DNA of 33,921 nt from contig OMYP01000004.1 in NCBI GenBank assembly GCA_900315345.1, forward strand, positions 1 through 33,921, in the 5' to 3' direction. A program made the translations under genes and the position numbers. The DNA comes from an uncultured Selenomonadales bacterium (GTDB lineage Bacteria > Bacillota > Negativicutes > Acidaminococcales > Acidaminococcaceae). The notes beneath the pieces are model-generated. The model had not been told where the DNA came from. It worked only from the letters and a program-made list of their open reading frames with translations, and searched no databases. Of the stretch, positions 7,040-14,659 are shown piece by piece (position 1 is the first letter of the stretch; each line of letters begins with the position of its first letter).

Positions 7040-7984
7040 ATGGAACTGCGCCAGCTTTTGTATTTTGTCACCTGTGCCCGCTGCGGGTCACTGACTACAG
7101 CGGCAGAGGAACTTTTTACCACCCAGCCCCACGTCAGCATGGTCATCAGGGAGTTGGAAAAAGAACTGGGAGTTCGTCTTTTTCTGCGCCGTAACAATGG
7201 TGTGGAACTGACAGAGGCGGGAGCCCGTGTTTACGGGTATGCCCAGGACACGCTGCGGAATGCGGAGCTGTTCCGGTCCGTAGGACAGGAGCAACGGGAG
7301 CACTCCCTGCGGGTGATGACTAACAACAGCAGCAATATGGCGGTGATGCTGACAGCCTTTTACAATGAACGCACCCGGGACGATGAAGGGACGCCCAGCC
7401 TTTACATGCAGTTCACAGAATGCGGTATTGAAAAGATGATAGAGCTTATTTCCGGTAACGAATACGATTTGGGCTTTCTCTTCGTTCCCGATACAAAACG
7501 TTCCGCTCTTCGCTATATGATGGACCGGCGCCAGCTTGCCTTTACCCCCCTTCTTGACACGGATCTTGTGCTTTATGTAGGGAAAAACCATTCGCTGGCC
7601 AATCGGTCATCTGTAACACCGGAGGAACTGGCAGCCCTTTCCTTCATCCAGCTGGAGGATGATTTTTTCACTGTGGAAGATCTTTTGACAGGGGCCCCTG
7701 ATTTCCGCCGGAAGACAATGGCCATTCGCAGGGTGGTGCGGACCAACAGCGACCACATGATGATCCGTATGCTGGAGAAAACAGAGCTTTGCAACCTGGG
7801 GAGCTATTGGCTGAAAGATGCCTACCGTCAATACGATTTCCGACGGATTCCCGTGAAAGGCATGGAAGGGCGCATCGCTTTCGGTTATATTTCCCGCAAA
7901 GGGGAACCTCTCGGGGAAGACGCTGCGGAATTTCTTGACTTCCTTCACCGCACGCTGAAGTCGGATACAGTTGGATTACGATGA
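7040..7984 (+). CDS. LysR-family transcriptional regulator
   Basis: The 314-residue regulator has an N-terminal winged helix (MELRQLLYFVTCARCGSLTT, AAEELFTTQPHVSMVIRELE, GVRLFLRRNNG) and an effector-binding domain that includes NEYDLGFLFVPDTKR. GAGGAAC precedes the ATG. It follows the HD-domain gene in the same direction and may be the last gene of the flavodoxin operon. A short copy of repeat family A lies 16 bases after its stop. No target operator is evident. Confidence 0.92.
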   Translation: MELRQLLYFVTCARCGSLTTAAEELFTTQPHVSMVIRELEKELGVRLFLRRNNGVELTEAGARVYGYAQDTLRNAELFRSVGQEQREHSLRVMTNNSSNMAVMLTAFYNERTRDDEGTPSLYMQFTECGIEKMIELISGNEYDLGFLFVPDTKRSALRYMMDRRQLAFTPLLDTDLVLYVGKNHSLANRSSVTPEELAALSFIQLEDDFFTVEDLLTGAPDFRRKTMAIRRVVRTNSDHMMIRMLEKTELCNLGSYWLKDAYRQYDFRRIPVKGMEGRIAFGYISRKGEPLGEDAAEFLDFLHRTLKSDTVGLR

Positions 7985-8000
7985 AGTTCTGATAAAAGTA

Positions 8001-8040
8001 GGCGCTGATTAATTCGTCTGCGCATTTAATCAGTGCTTCC
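8001..8040. repeat. Repeat family A, copy 2 (deleted to 40 bases)
   Basis: GGCGCTGATTAATTCGTCTG leads into CGCATTTAATCAGTGCTTCC. Both ends match the ends of the 157-base copy at 2501, and the whole interior is missing. It lies between the LysR and MATE genes. Confidence 0.7.
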
Positions 8041-8146
8041 ATAAGGATTTGTTATACCTGAGCATAAGTTTTACACCATATCGAAAATACGTCTTATTTG
8101 CTATACTTTTTTCAAAAGAAAATGATGGCAAGGAAGGCGTTTTTTT

Positions 8147-9619
8147 ATGAAAACTGCTGCTTGTGATAATTTACATCAGGATTCTCCCCTGACAAAAGAA
8201 ATGAATACGTCCGGGTCCCCTGAAGAGGCAGTTACGGGCGAGGTACGCATGGACGTGGGTCCCATCCATCGGAAGCTGCTGGCTTATGCAGCGCCTCTTC
8301 TCCTTATGCAGCTGATGCTGCAGTTTTACAATATCGCGGACTGCGCTGTGGTGGGATGGTTTGGCGGCGCTTTCGGTCTTGCGGCGGTGGGGGTGGCCGG
8401 ACTGGTGCTGGCCGTTCATATCAATTTCTTTATAGGCTTTGGCGTGGGCGTAACCTCTGCCGTGTCCCGGCTCTTTGGAGCGCGGCAGTATGAAAAACTG
8501 CGACACACCATTGCCACATCGGTGGTCATTGCGACGGTGGCGGGCATTTTCCTTACGCTTTTGGGAGAAATTTTGGGCCGGCGCTATCTTTTGTGGCTGT
8601 CCTGTCCTGCCGAAGCCATGAACGATGCGATCCTTTATCTTCGCATCTGTCTTTTCGGGCTTGTGCCGCAACTGGTGTACAATGTTGCAAACGGTGTTTT
8701 GCGTGCCCTTGGAAATACAAAAACCCCTCTGTATTATCTTGCCGGTTCGGCCGTTCTGAACGTGGTTTTGGATCTTGTTTTGGCGGTAGGAATGGGATTT
8801 GGCCTCAGGGGTGTGGCCTTTGCCACAATTGCAGCCCAATGGGCGCTGGGGTTAGCTATGCTCTGGAAACTGACCCGGCTTGACGAACGTTTTTGCCTGA
8901 CGGCCAATGCAAAACTGCTGCCCGCGAAAGAACTGATCGAGTTGCTGCGCCTGGGCATACCCTCGGGAATGCAGGCTGCGTTTATGAGTATTTCTTCCTT
9001 ACTGATCCAAATCAGTATCGATACCTTCGGTCCCGCGGCCATGGCAGGCATGGTGGTCTACGCCAAAATCGAGGGATTCCTGTATTACCCTGCCTTTGCC
9101 TACGGAATGGCACTGACGGGCTTTATCGGACAGAACCTTGGCGCCGGACGCCTTGACCGGGTGGAGGAAGCCATGCGTATCAGCCGGCGCACGGCGATTT
9201 ACGGAACGATTGGCATCTGTCTTGTCCTTATGTTGCTTGCGAAGCCGTTAGTCGCCTTTTTCACAGGGGACCCGGCGACCCAGGCAAACGCCCTTGCGGC
9301 CGTATATTGGACCTTCCCCTTCTATTTCCTCTATTCCCTGAACCAGGTATACATCGGCGGCCTGAAAGGATTGGGGGAGACGGGGATCCCCATGGTTCCC
9401 GCACTGTTCGCCTACGCTCTCTTCCGGGTATTGTGGTGCCAGGCGCTGCTGCCTTACTGGTATGATATGGCGGTAATCTATAACGCTTACAACGTCAGCT
9501 TCCTGGTGTCCCTTGCCATTCTGGTTCCCGCTTACCGTCGAATTTATCAAAAGATTGGCCTGCACTCCGGTCATGTTTCTTCCAACATATATGAGAACGG
9601 GAGCATTAGGGCAGCCTGA
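8147..9619 (+). CDS. MATE-family multidrug/organic-cation efflux transporter
   Basis: The 490-residue membrane protein has about twelve hydrophobic segments and the family start APLLLMQLMLQFYNIADCAV followed by VGWFGG. The two-fold repeat is visible: the second half begins at about residue 265 with LGIPSGMQAAFMSISSLLI. MATE proteins export drugs and cationic metabolites in exchange for Na+ or H+. The N-terminal 35 residues are polar and longer than usual, so a later start such as MDVGPIHRK is possible, but AGGAAGG lies before the ATG at 8147. A strong terminator follows the gene. Confidence 0.92.
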   Translation: MKTAACDNLHQDSPLTKEMNTSGSPEEAVTGEVRMDVGPIHRKLLAYAAPLLLMQLMLQFYNIADCAVVGWFGGAFGLAAVGVAGLVLAVHINFFIGFGVGVTSAVSRLFGARQYEKLRHTIATSVVIATVAGIFLTLLGEILGRRYLLWLSCPAEAMNDAILYLRICLFGLVPQLVYNVANGVLRALGNTKTPLYYLAGSAVLNVVLDLVLAVGMGFGLRGVAFATIAAQWALGLAMLWKLTRLDERFCLTANAKLLPAKELIELLRLGIPSGMQAAFMSISSLLIQISIDTFGPAAMAGMVVYAKIEGFLYYPAFAYGMALTGFIGQNLGAGRLDRVEEAMRISRRTAIYGTIGICLVLMLLAKPLVAFFTGDPATQANALAAVYWTFPFYFLYSLNQVYIGGLKGLGETGIPMVPALFAYALFRVLWCQALLPYWYDMAVIYNAYNVSFLVSLAILVPAYRRIYQKIGLHSGHVSSNIYENGSIRAA

Positions 9620-9655
9620 ATATAATGAACAGATCTTCAAGATAATATTGTAATA

Positions 9656-9693
9656 AAAATACCGGGTCGCGAAAGCGGCCCGGTTGGTATTTT
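9656..9693 (+). terminator. Intrinsic terminator after the MATE gene
   Basis: The stem ACCGGGTCGC/GCGGCCCGGT closes a GAAA tetraloop (9661-9684). It is extended by an outer AAAAT/ATTTT pairing and ends in T residues. Confidence 0.88.
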
Positions 9694-9694
9694 C

Positions 9695-9773
9695 GGGGCT
9701 GCGTCAAGAGGCAGTGACGAAGTCATTCGCCAAAAGCACCGGGAAGCGTGCAGACGAATTAATCAGTGGTTTC
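9695..9773. repeat. Repeat family A, copy 3 (right half only)
   Basis: The sequence from GGGGCTGCGTCAAGAG to GACGAATTAATCAGTG matches the reverse complement of the left half of the copy at 2501, including the GTGACGA, GTCATTC, AAAAGCACCGG and GTGCAGACGAATTAATCAG blocks. The other half is absent. It abuts the MATE terminator. Confidence 0.75.
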
Positions 9774-9926
9774 TTAAGTAACTACCGATTACTGGAGGCA
9801 ATGCGCTAAATCGTAAAATGAGTTTTTTTAAATGAACATGGAATTCCCATCGCTGTTTTGTTATAATAAATAGAATTTGTTTTATTAGCTTTATATGAAA
9901 TTTTGCAAGAAACAGGGAGTAACAGG

Positions 9927-10802
9927 ATGCAGTCAGTAGTTGTACAGTATGCTTTATTGGGAATGGGGGTCCTGCTCCTTTCCACATCAGCGATTTTTGT
10001 AAAAATGGCGGAAGCGCCGTCTGGAATTATAGCTTTTTACCGCCTGTTGTTTACGCTGGCGTTCCTTGTACCGGCACTGCTGGCGCGAAAACAAGAAAGG
10101 GAACAGCTCGTTCATCTTAATGGCCGCCAGCTTCGGCTTGCGGTTATTTCCGGAGCTTTGCTGGCGGTGCACTGGGTCATGTGGTTTGAATCGCTGCGAT
10201 ATACATCTGTTGCCAGCTCCACCGTTCTTGTTTCCCTGCAGCCGTTGTTTTCGATTTTGTTCGGCGCCCTGTTCTTGAAAGAGCGTGTTTCAAAGTGGGG
10301 AATGGTTGGCGTTTTTCTGGCAATTTTCGGTTCGGCGATTATTGGCTGGGGCGATTTCCAGGTCAGCGGAGCAGCCTTTTGGGGTGATGTACTGTCTTTT
10401 GCGTCGGCAGGGGTGATCAGCCTGCACTTTTTGTTCGGGCAGTTGCTTCGAAAAGAAATGGATGTTCTTCCTTATACGGTAGTGTGTTATACCGCAAGCA
10501 CCGTATGCCTGGCCATTTACGCCCTGGCGGCAGGGCAATCCTTTTCCGGCTATTCCTGCCAGACCTGGGGCTGCTTTCTGGGGCTGGCGCTGTTTGCCAC
10601 TGTGGGCGGGCAATGCGTGTTCAATCTTTTGCTGAAATACCTGACCGCTTCCGCTGTTACCATGGGTATTTTAGGGGAGCCGGTAGGAACGATAATTTTG
10701 GCGTTTTTCATTTTCGGTGAAAGCATTACGCTGCAACAGGCTGCAGGCATGCTTTTGATTTTAGGCGGACTGTGGCTCTTTTTCAGCAGGAAAAAGCATT
10801 GA
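9927..10802 (+). CDS. EamA/DMT-family transporter
   Basis: The 291-residue protein has ten hydrophobic segments in two repeats typical of EamA drug/metabolite transporters: LLLSTSAIFVKMAEAPSGII opens the first half and WGDVLSFASAGVISLHFLFG the second. The end of the second half, TMGILGEPVGTIILAFFIFG, is also characteristic. The cargo is unknown. I moved the start from a TTG at 9903 to the ATG at 9927 because GGGAG lies about seven bases before the latter. It converges on the helicase-like gene with a gap of only 19 bases. Confidence 0.88.
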   Translation: MQSVVVQYALLGMGVLLLSTSAIFVKMAEAPSGIIAFYRLLFTLAFLVPALLARKQEREQLVHLNGRQLRLAVISGALLAVHWVMWFESLRYTSVASSTVLVSLQPLFSILFGALFLKERVSKWGMVGVFLAIFGSAIIGWGDFQVSGAAFWGDVLSFASAGVISLHFLFGQLLRKEMDVLPYTVVCYTASTVCLAIYALAAGQSFSGYSCQTWGCFLGLALFATVGGQCVFNLLLKYLTASAVTMGILGEPVGTIILAFFIFGESITLQQAAGMLLILGGLWLFFSRKKH

Positions 10803-10821
10803 AATTCTGATTTATACGTTT

Positions 10822-12327
10822 TTACAAAAATCTTTCATACTTGAATTTGTGGTAGCAAAAGTACAAATCGCTTCTGGAGATATGCGGATGTTTCAGTTTC
10901 CGTTTTAGCCCGGGCGTCATCCTGCGCCGTTTCAACGTCCCATGCAGGGTCGCCCGGTCTTTTTTTGCCTTTAACGCCCGTTCCCGGAAATCAAGCAGCA
11001 GGTTTCGCATCCTCTGGTCGGGGATCCATACGTAAACGGGCTGGCGGGAATCCCGGACCCGCACGTTGGTACGCCAGATGAACTGTAGCAGTTCCGACAG
11101 GGCGTAGTTGTCGTTGTTGAATTTCAGGTCCGGGTTGTTTACCGCTTCGGCCCGCTTGGACAGAAAGTTTACGCAGGTTACGTCAAAGAAACGGTTGCAT
11201 AAATAGGCCACGCCGGTGCAGTGGCTGTAATCGTTGGTGGCCTTGGCGTTGCAAGGCAGGAAGCGGCGCAGGGTAGGGTAATGGATACCATTGCTTTGCA
11301 ACAGATCTTTGTAGGCGTTAAACGTGGTGAACAGGAAGGAATCGCTGCGGACCCCATGGGCTTTCATAAATCCGTAGGCGTTGCGGAATTTCTGCTTCAG
11401 TTCTTTCAGCCCTTGCTGTGAAGAATCACGGGTCGCCTGGCTGTACCATGTCTTGGACAAACTGGTCTCCATGTTGAACTTTTTGCCTTCCAATATCACA
11501 AGGTTTTCCAGCCCCGCCGGGTAGGTTTCCACAAACTTCCCGCCGGGGTTTCGCTTCCTGTGCCTGTCGATGACCCGGTAGTATTCCATATCGATCTGGT
11601 TCATGGCGCAATAGTTGTGCAGCATGCTGCCATGGGTCAGGTAGGAAAAGAACCAGCACTCCCGGAAACAGGAGAACAGTTCCCGCCTTGCGAAAGCGAT
11701 GATAGAAGTGAACTGGCCGTCTTTTTCGCCGAAGGGGTACAGGGTGCAATGGTAGCTGAGCTTTCTTACGGCGTTGAACACTTTGTAATCGGAATCGGAA
11801 CTGGCGTATTCGCATTGGGGATTAAAGTGAATGACGCCGTCTTCCACCCGTATCATGTCCGCCTGCTGCATCAGCTTTATATCGGCAGGGCCGAAGCGGA
11901 TGTGTTCCTGGGTATCGTCCAGCCGGGGCCCTGCGCCCACTACGTCCCGGAACAGGGGCGGCACTTCATCAAATATCGCAATATATTTATATTCGCTCTT
12001 ATTAAAGGCATAGATGGTTTCATCGTTGAAAATGCTCCACAGGGAATGGGTGGTGACGATGTTTTCCCCGTTCCGGATCAGCTCCAGTATGCTTTTATTG
12101 TAAGGCGCCCGTTCCGGGCACTTCAGGTTCAGTTCCCGCATGTAACGCTGGTCCCGTTCCCGTATGGTGGGAACGAACACGATAAAACGCCGGGGTTCCG
12201 GATCAAAACCCCGGTTATGGAAACGGATCATGTCCATGATGGTAGCGCTTTTCCCGATACCCATAGGCGAATCGATGATATGGAATTTAAGGGGCGGCTG
12301 TTTCCGGTTGTTTTTGCTGGCATACAT
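10822..12327 (-). CDS. Phage-type helicase-like P-loop ATPase (superfamily 2-like)
   Basis: The 501-residue protein has a Walker A motif IIDSPMGIGKSATIM (Lys26), motif Ia-like FIVFVPTIRERDQR, a Ser/Thr motif IVTTHSLWSIF and a Walker B motif YIAIFDEVPPLF (Asp120-Glu121). Near residue 430 it has ELLQFIWRTNVRVRDSRQP, an arginine-rich stretch like helicase motif VI. Two RecA-like halves are therefore likely, separated by an insertion rich in aromatic and cysteine residues. The order of motifs resembles the DEAD/DEAH-like proteins of tailed phages; this is from memory. GGAGG precedes the ATG, and a minus TATAAT lies at 12389-12384. It stands alone with no replication or capsid genes, so it may be a phage remnant or an independent defence or accessory gene. 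Confidence 0.7.
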   Translation of the reverse strand: MYASKNNRKQPPLKFHIIDSPMGIGKSATIMDMIRFHNRGFDPEPRRFIVFVPTIRERDQRYMRELNLKCPERAPYNKSILELIRNGENIVTTHSLWSIFNDETIYAFNKSEYKYIAIFDEVPPLFRDVVGAGPRLDDTQEHIRFGPADIKLMQQADMIRVEDGVIHFNPQCEYASSDSDYKVFNAVRKLSYHCTLYPFGEKDGQFTSIIAFARRELFSCFRECWFFSYLTHGSMLHNYCAMNQIDMEYYRVIDRHRKRNPGGKFVETYPAGLENLVILEGKKFNMETSLSKTWYSQATRDSSQQGLKELKQKFRNAYGFMKAHGVRSDSFLFTTFNAYKDLLQSNGIHYPTLRRFLPCNAKATNDYSHCTGVAYLCNRFFDVTCVNFLSKRAEAVNNPDLKFNNDNYALSELLQFIWRTNVRVRDSRQPVYVWIPDQRMRNLLLDFRERALKAKKDRATLHGTLKRRRMTPGLKRKLKHPHISRSDLYFCYHKFKYERFL

Positions 12328-12389
12328 GGGGGAACCTCCTTTCGAACGACGGAATCAGAGGGGCGTTGCAGGCTCAGATAACGATTATA

Positions 12390-12780
12390 CACTACTTTTT
12401 TGCACAAAAGAATAAAAATAAAATATAAATGTATTATATGCGAAAATATATGGTGTGTGCAAGTATAAATATGCAAAATCGGCTATAAACGTTGGAAATA
12501 GGAAAGGGAGTACCTGCGTAAAAATCAAAGAAGCGGTTTTGGGGCCACGGCGTAATGGCAGCTTGTTCGAACAAAGCGGTTAAAATGCACGTATGATATG
12601 TTAATAAGAGACAGACAATATAGCCTATGTATTATTATAACAACAAGCAGGCTCCAAATCCGCTCTGTGACTGGAGTTGCGAAAAAAATCGGGTTGTAAA
12701 AACAAACCGGTTTTGTATTCTTTGTGTCTCCAGAGTAATGCAGGCGGTTATTTTTCATTAAAACTTCATAGCATTGCCAG
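12390..12780. other. AT-rich intergenic stretch, no gene recognised
   Basis: This stretch between the helicase-like gene and the Rpn fragment is markedly richer in A and T than its neighbours, especially 12400-12480. The long minus-strand open frame at 12525-13088 runs antisense through the Rpn fragment and has no family features. I see no complete PD-(D/E)XK domain that would complete the Rpn fragment. Confidence 0.4.
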
Positions 12781-12788
12781 GTGAAATA

Positions 12789-12797
12789 TGGTACAAT
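12789..12797 (+). promoter_or_regulatory. Possible extended -10 promoter for the Rpn fragment
   Basis: TG-G-TACAAT at 12789-12797 fits an extended -10 element about 90 bases before the chosen start at 12886. No good -35 box is seen. Confidence 0.35.
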
Positions 12798-12885
12798 AAT
12801 TTTGCGACCAAAAAGCGAATTCACCCAGACCGTGGAGAAAGAGACGGCCCGGGTGAAGGACGATACGTATTGGAGGGAACGCATC

Positions 12886-13122
12886 ATGACTTGGGAAATG
12901 GACATGAAGGTTATCGAAAAGCGCATGGAAAAAAGAATGGAAAAGACAATCGGAGAGCGGTTGGAAAAGGAATATGAGGAAAAATACAGGAAATCTGTGA
13001 AAGAAGCTGAAATGGAAAAGTCTCTTGAAATTGCAAAAAACATGTTAAACGATGGAATGGATATTGATAAAGTTGCCAGATTGACCAACCTTTCCCTTGA
13101 AGAAGTGGCAGCGTTACGTTAA
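12886..13122 (+). pseudogene. C-terminal fragment of an Rpn/PD-(D/E)XK nuclease family transposase
   Basis: The 78-residue frame consists of a highly charged coiled coil (MEKRMEKTIGERLEKEYEEK) ending in EIAKNMLNDGMDIDKVARLT followed by NLSLEEVAAL. This ending is the hallmark tail of the Rpn (recombination-promoting nuclease, PF12784-like) family, whose usual length is about 250-300 residues. The N-terminal nuclease domain is missing, so this is a remnant or a short product. I chose the ATG at 12886, which has GGAGGG ten bases upstream. The frame is open back to a GTG at 12781 without a ribosome site. A terminator hairpin overlaps the stop codon, so the fragment may still be transcribed. Confidence 0.65.
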
Positions 13123-13135
13123 CGCAATTTTTTTT
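13111..13135 (+). terminator. Intrinsic terminator overlapping the Rpn fragment's stop codon
   Basis: GCGTTA and TAACGC (13111-13125) pair across CGT and are followed by AA and eight T residues. The stop codon TAA lies inside the right arm. Confidence 0.8.
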
Positions 13136-13183
13136 GTCTCTTGTAAAATTTATATAGCAATTAGACCGGAACGAACCTTCCGC

Positions 13184-13213
13184 AACGCCTGCGTCGCAAT
13201 GCAGGCGTTTTTA
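13184..13213 (+). terminator. Second hairpin terminator downstream of the Rpn fragment
   Basis: AACGCCTGC (13184-13192) and GCAGGCGTT (13201-13209) pair across an eight-base loop and are followed by a short T run. No gene lies between this hairpin and the one at 13111. Confidence 0.7.
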
Positions 13214-13247
13214 TATTGCCCGCCTTTAAAGGCCATCCTTTTTTTGT

Positions 13248-13253
13248 TATAAT
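13248..13253 (+). promoter_or_regulatory. -10 element upstream of the radical SAM gene
   Basis: A consensus TATAAT lies 113 bases before the start at 13366. The best -35 at 17-base spacing, TTTAAA (13225-13230), is weak. Confidence 0.4.
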
Positions 13254-13365
13254 TGTAGCAACGAGTTTAACGGGAATAAACCTAACGTTGCAATAAATCC
13301 GAAACGGAATTTTGAAGAAGTAAACTTGTTGGAGAAGTGGTAAAGAAAAAGGAGGCTGCCATTTC

Positions 13366-14265
13366 ATGTTTTTTGATAATTATGATACCCCTGTGTTTCG
13401 TCCGCCCAGCGAGGCCAACAGCTTTATTCTGCGGGTGACCCGGGGCTGCGCCCATAACAAGTGTACGTACTGCAATATGTACCGGGGCGTTCCGTTCCAG
13501 GTCCTTACCGATGAAGAGATTGCTCGGCAGATGGCGCTGGCTTATTCCTATAACAGGGAAGGGGTGCGCCGGGTGTTTCTGGCAGACGGCGACGCGCTGG
13601 TGCTGAGTACGGAGCGGTTGCTGCGTATTTTGCATGCGTTACGGCAATATTTCCCCAATCTGCAGCGCGTCTCTTCCTATGCCGCGCCAAAAGATATTCT
13701 GCGAAAATCGGAAGAAGAGCTTGTACAATTGCGGGATGCGGGGCTGAAACTTCTGTATTACGGTATGGAAAGCGGGGATTCCGTTACACTGTACGCTGTG
13801 AATAAAGGCGTGGACGGCCTCCAGTCCATTGAAGCGGGAAAGCGTGTCATTGCAGCGGGCATGAAACTGTCCATCATGATCATTCTGGGGATTGCCGGCG
13901 TGGAAGGCAGCCGTCGTCATGCGTTGGAGACGGCAAAGGCCATCAGTGAGATCCATCCCACGATGCTGAGCGCCCTGTGCCTGATGCTGTATCGGGGCAG
14001 CGAGCTGAAGGAACAGTTTGAACGGGGCGAGTTTCATCCTCTTTCCCCCGGAGGCCTGATGCACGAGCTGCATTTAATGCTTGAAAACGTGCATCTGCCG
14101 GAGCATTGCCACACCATATTCCGGAGCAACCATGTTTCCAATTACGCTAACTTTGCGGGAACCCTGCCGAAGGATAAGGAACGGTTACTGGCAGAGGTAC
14201 AGATGGCGGCGGAAGAACTGGACAAACTGAAGACCTGGGACGTGTATAACGATGACCGGTATTAA
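13366..14265 (+). CDS. Radical SAM protein
   Basis: The 299-residue enzyme has the cluster motif CAHNKCTYC (Cys28, Cys33, Cys36; C-x4-C-x2-C), followed by NMYRGVPF. It continues with VFLADGDALVLSTERLLRIL and KLLYYGMESGDSVTLYAVNKG, the usual order of strands in an Elp3/HemN-like radical SAM barrel. The extra spacing in the motif (four rather than three residues after the first cysteine) is seen in one group of uncharacterised gut bacterial radical SAM proteins. No second cluster or SPASM domain is visible. AAGGAGG precedes the ATG. The reaction is unknown. Confidence 0.88.
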   Translation: MFFDNYDTPVFRPPSEANSFILRVTRGCAHNKCTYCNMYRGVPFQVLTDEEIARQMALAYSYNREGVRRVFLADGDALVLSTERLLRILHALRQYFPNLQRVSSYAAPKDILRKSEEELVQLRDAGLKLLYYGMESGDSVTLYAVNKGVDGLQSIEAGKRVIAAGMKLSIMIILGIAGVEGSRRHALETAKAISEIHPTMLSALCLMLYRGSELKEQFERGEFHPLSPGGLMHELHLMLENVHLPEHCHTIFRSNHVSNYANFAGTLPKDKERLLAEVQMAAEELDKLKTWDVYNDDRY

Positions 14266-14312
14266 TAAAAACAGTCTACGAAACTAATAAAAATCTTTAT
14301 CATGGGAACGTC

Positions 14313-14340
14313 TTGCATTTATTTGAAAAAGGTGTATAAT
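14313..14340 (+). promoter_or_regulatory. Promoter of the glycine riboswitch transcript
   Basis: TTGCAT (14313-14318) and TATAAT (14335-14340) are 16 bases apart, about 40 bases before the first aptamer. Confidence 0.75.
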
Positions 14341-14379
14341 CAGTATCGTCTTACAACTGAAAAAAGGTGGATGAATCTT

Positions 14380-14566
14380 GTGGGAGAATGGCGAAAGCCT
14401 GCCGAAGGAGCTAAACTCTCAGGCGCTGTAAAAAGCGGAACCATAAGGGGACACGACTCTGGAGAGTCCCGACGGAAAATGCGGCATATCTGCAGTTTTC
14501 CAAGGGCGCCGAAGGTGCACGGAAGCCGACACGCTTCCTTATCTCTCAGGCAAAAGGACAGAGAAA
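14380..14566 (+). promoter_or_regulatory. Tandem glycine riboswitch
   Basis: Two aptamers are recognisable. The first has GGGAGAATGGCGAAAGCC, then GCCGAAGGAGC, then CTCTCAGGCG with a GGAACCATAAGGGGACACGA block ending in GACTCT. The second begins GGAGAGTCCCG, has GCGCCGAAGGTGCACGGAAG and ends CTCTCAGGCAAAAGGACAGA. These are the conserved GCCGAAGG and CTCTCAGGCAAAAGGAC blocks of glycine riboswitches. The RNA precedes a terminator and a Na+:alanine/glycine symporter gene. Glycine therefore probably controls uptake of the symporter's own substrate; whether it switches expression on or off cannot be settled by eye. Confidence 0.93.
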
Positions 14567-14598
14567 AATACAGGATGCTTCCTGTTATTTTGCTTTAT

Positions 14599-14636
14599 AA
14601 ACTTATCTCCGGAGCGGTTGGGGATAAGTTTTTTAT
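14599..14636 (+). terminator. Riboswitch expression-platform terminator
   Basis: AAACTTATC (14599-14607) pairs with GATAAGTTT (14623-14631) and is followed by a T-rich run. It lies between the second aptamer and the symporter start, as expected for transcriptional control. Confidence 0.85.
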
Positions 14637-14659
14637 TTTATACACCTGGAGGAGATACC

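Noticed and set aside
11560..12381. 273-codon plus-strand frame
   Set aside because: It is a shadow of the helicase-like gene, has no ribosome site and shows no motif.
12525..13088. 187-codon minus-strand frame
   Set aside because: It runs antisense through the Rpn fragment; its phenylalanine- and serine-rich content is typical of the reverse of charged coiled-coil DNA.
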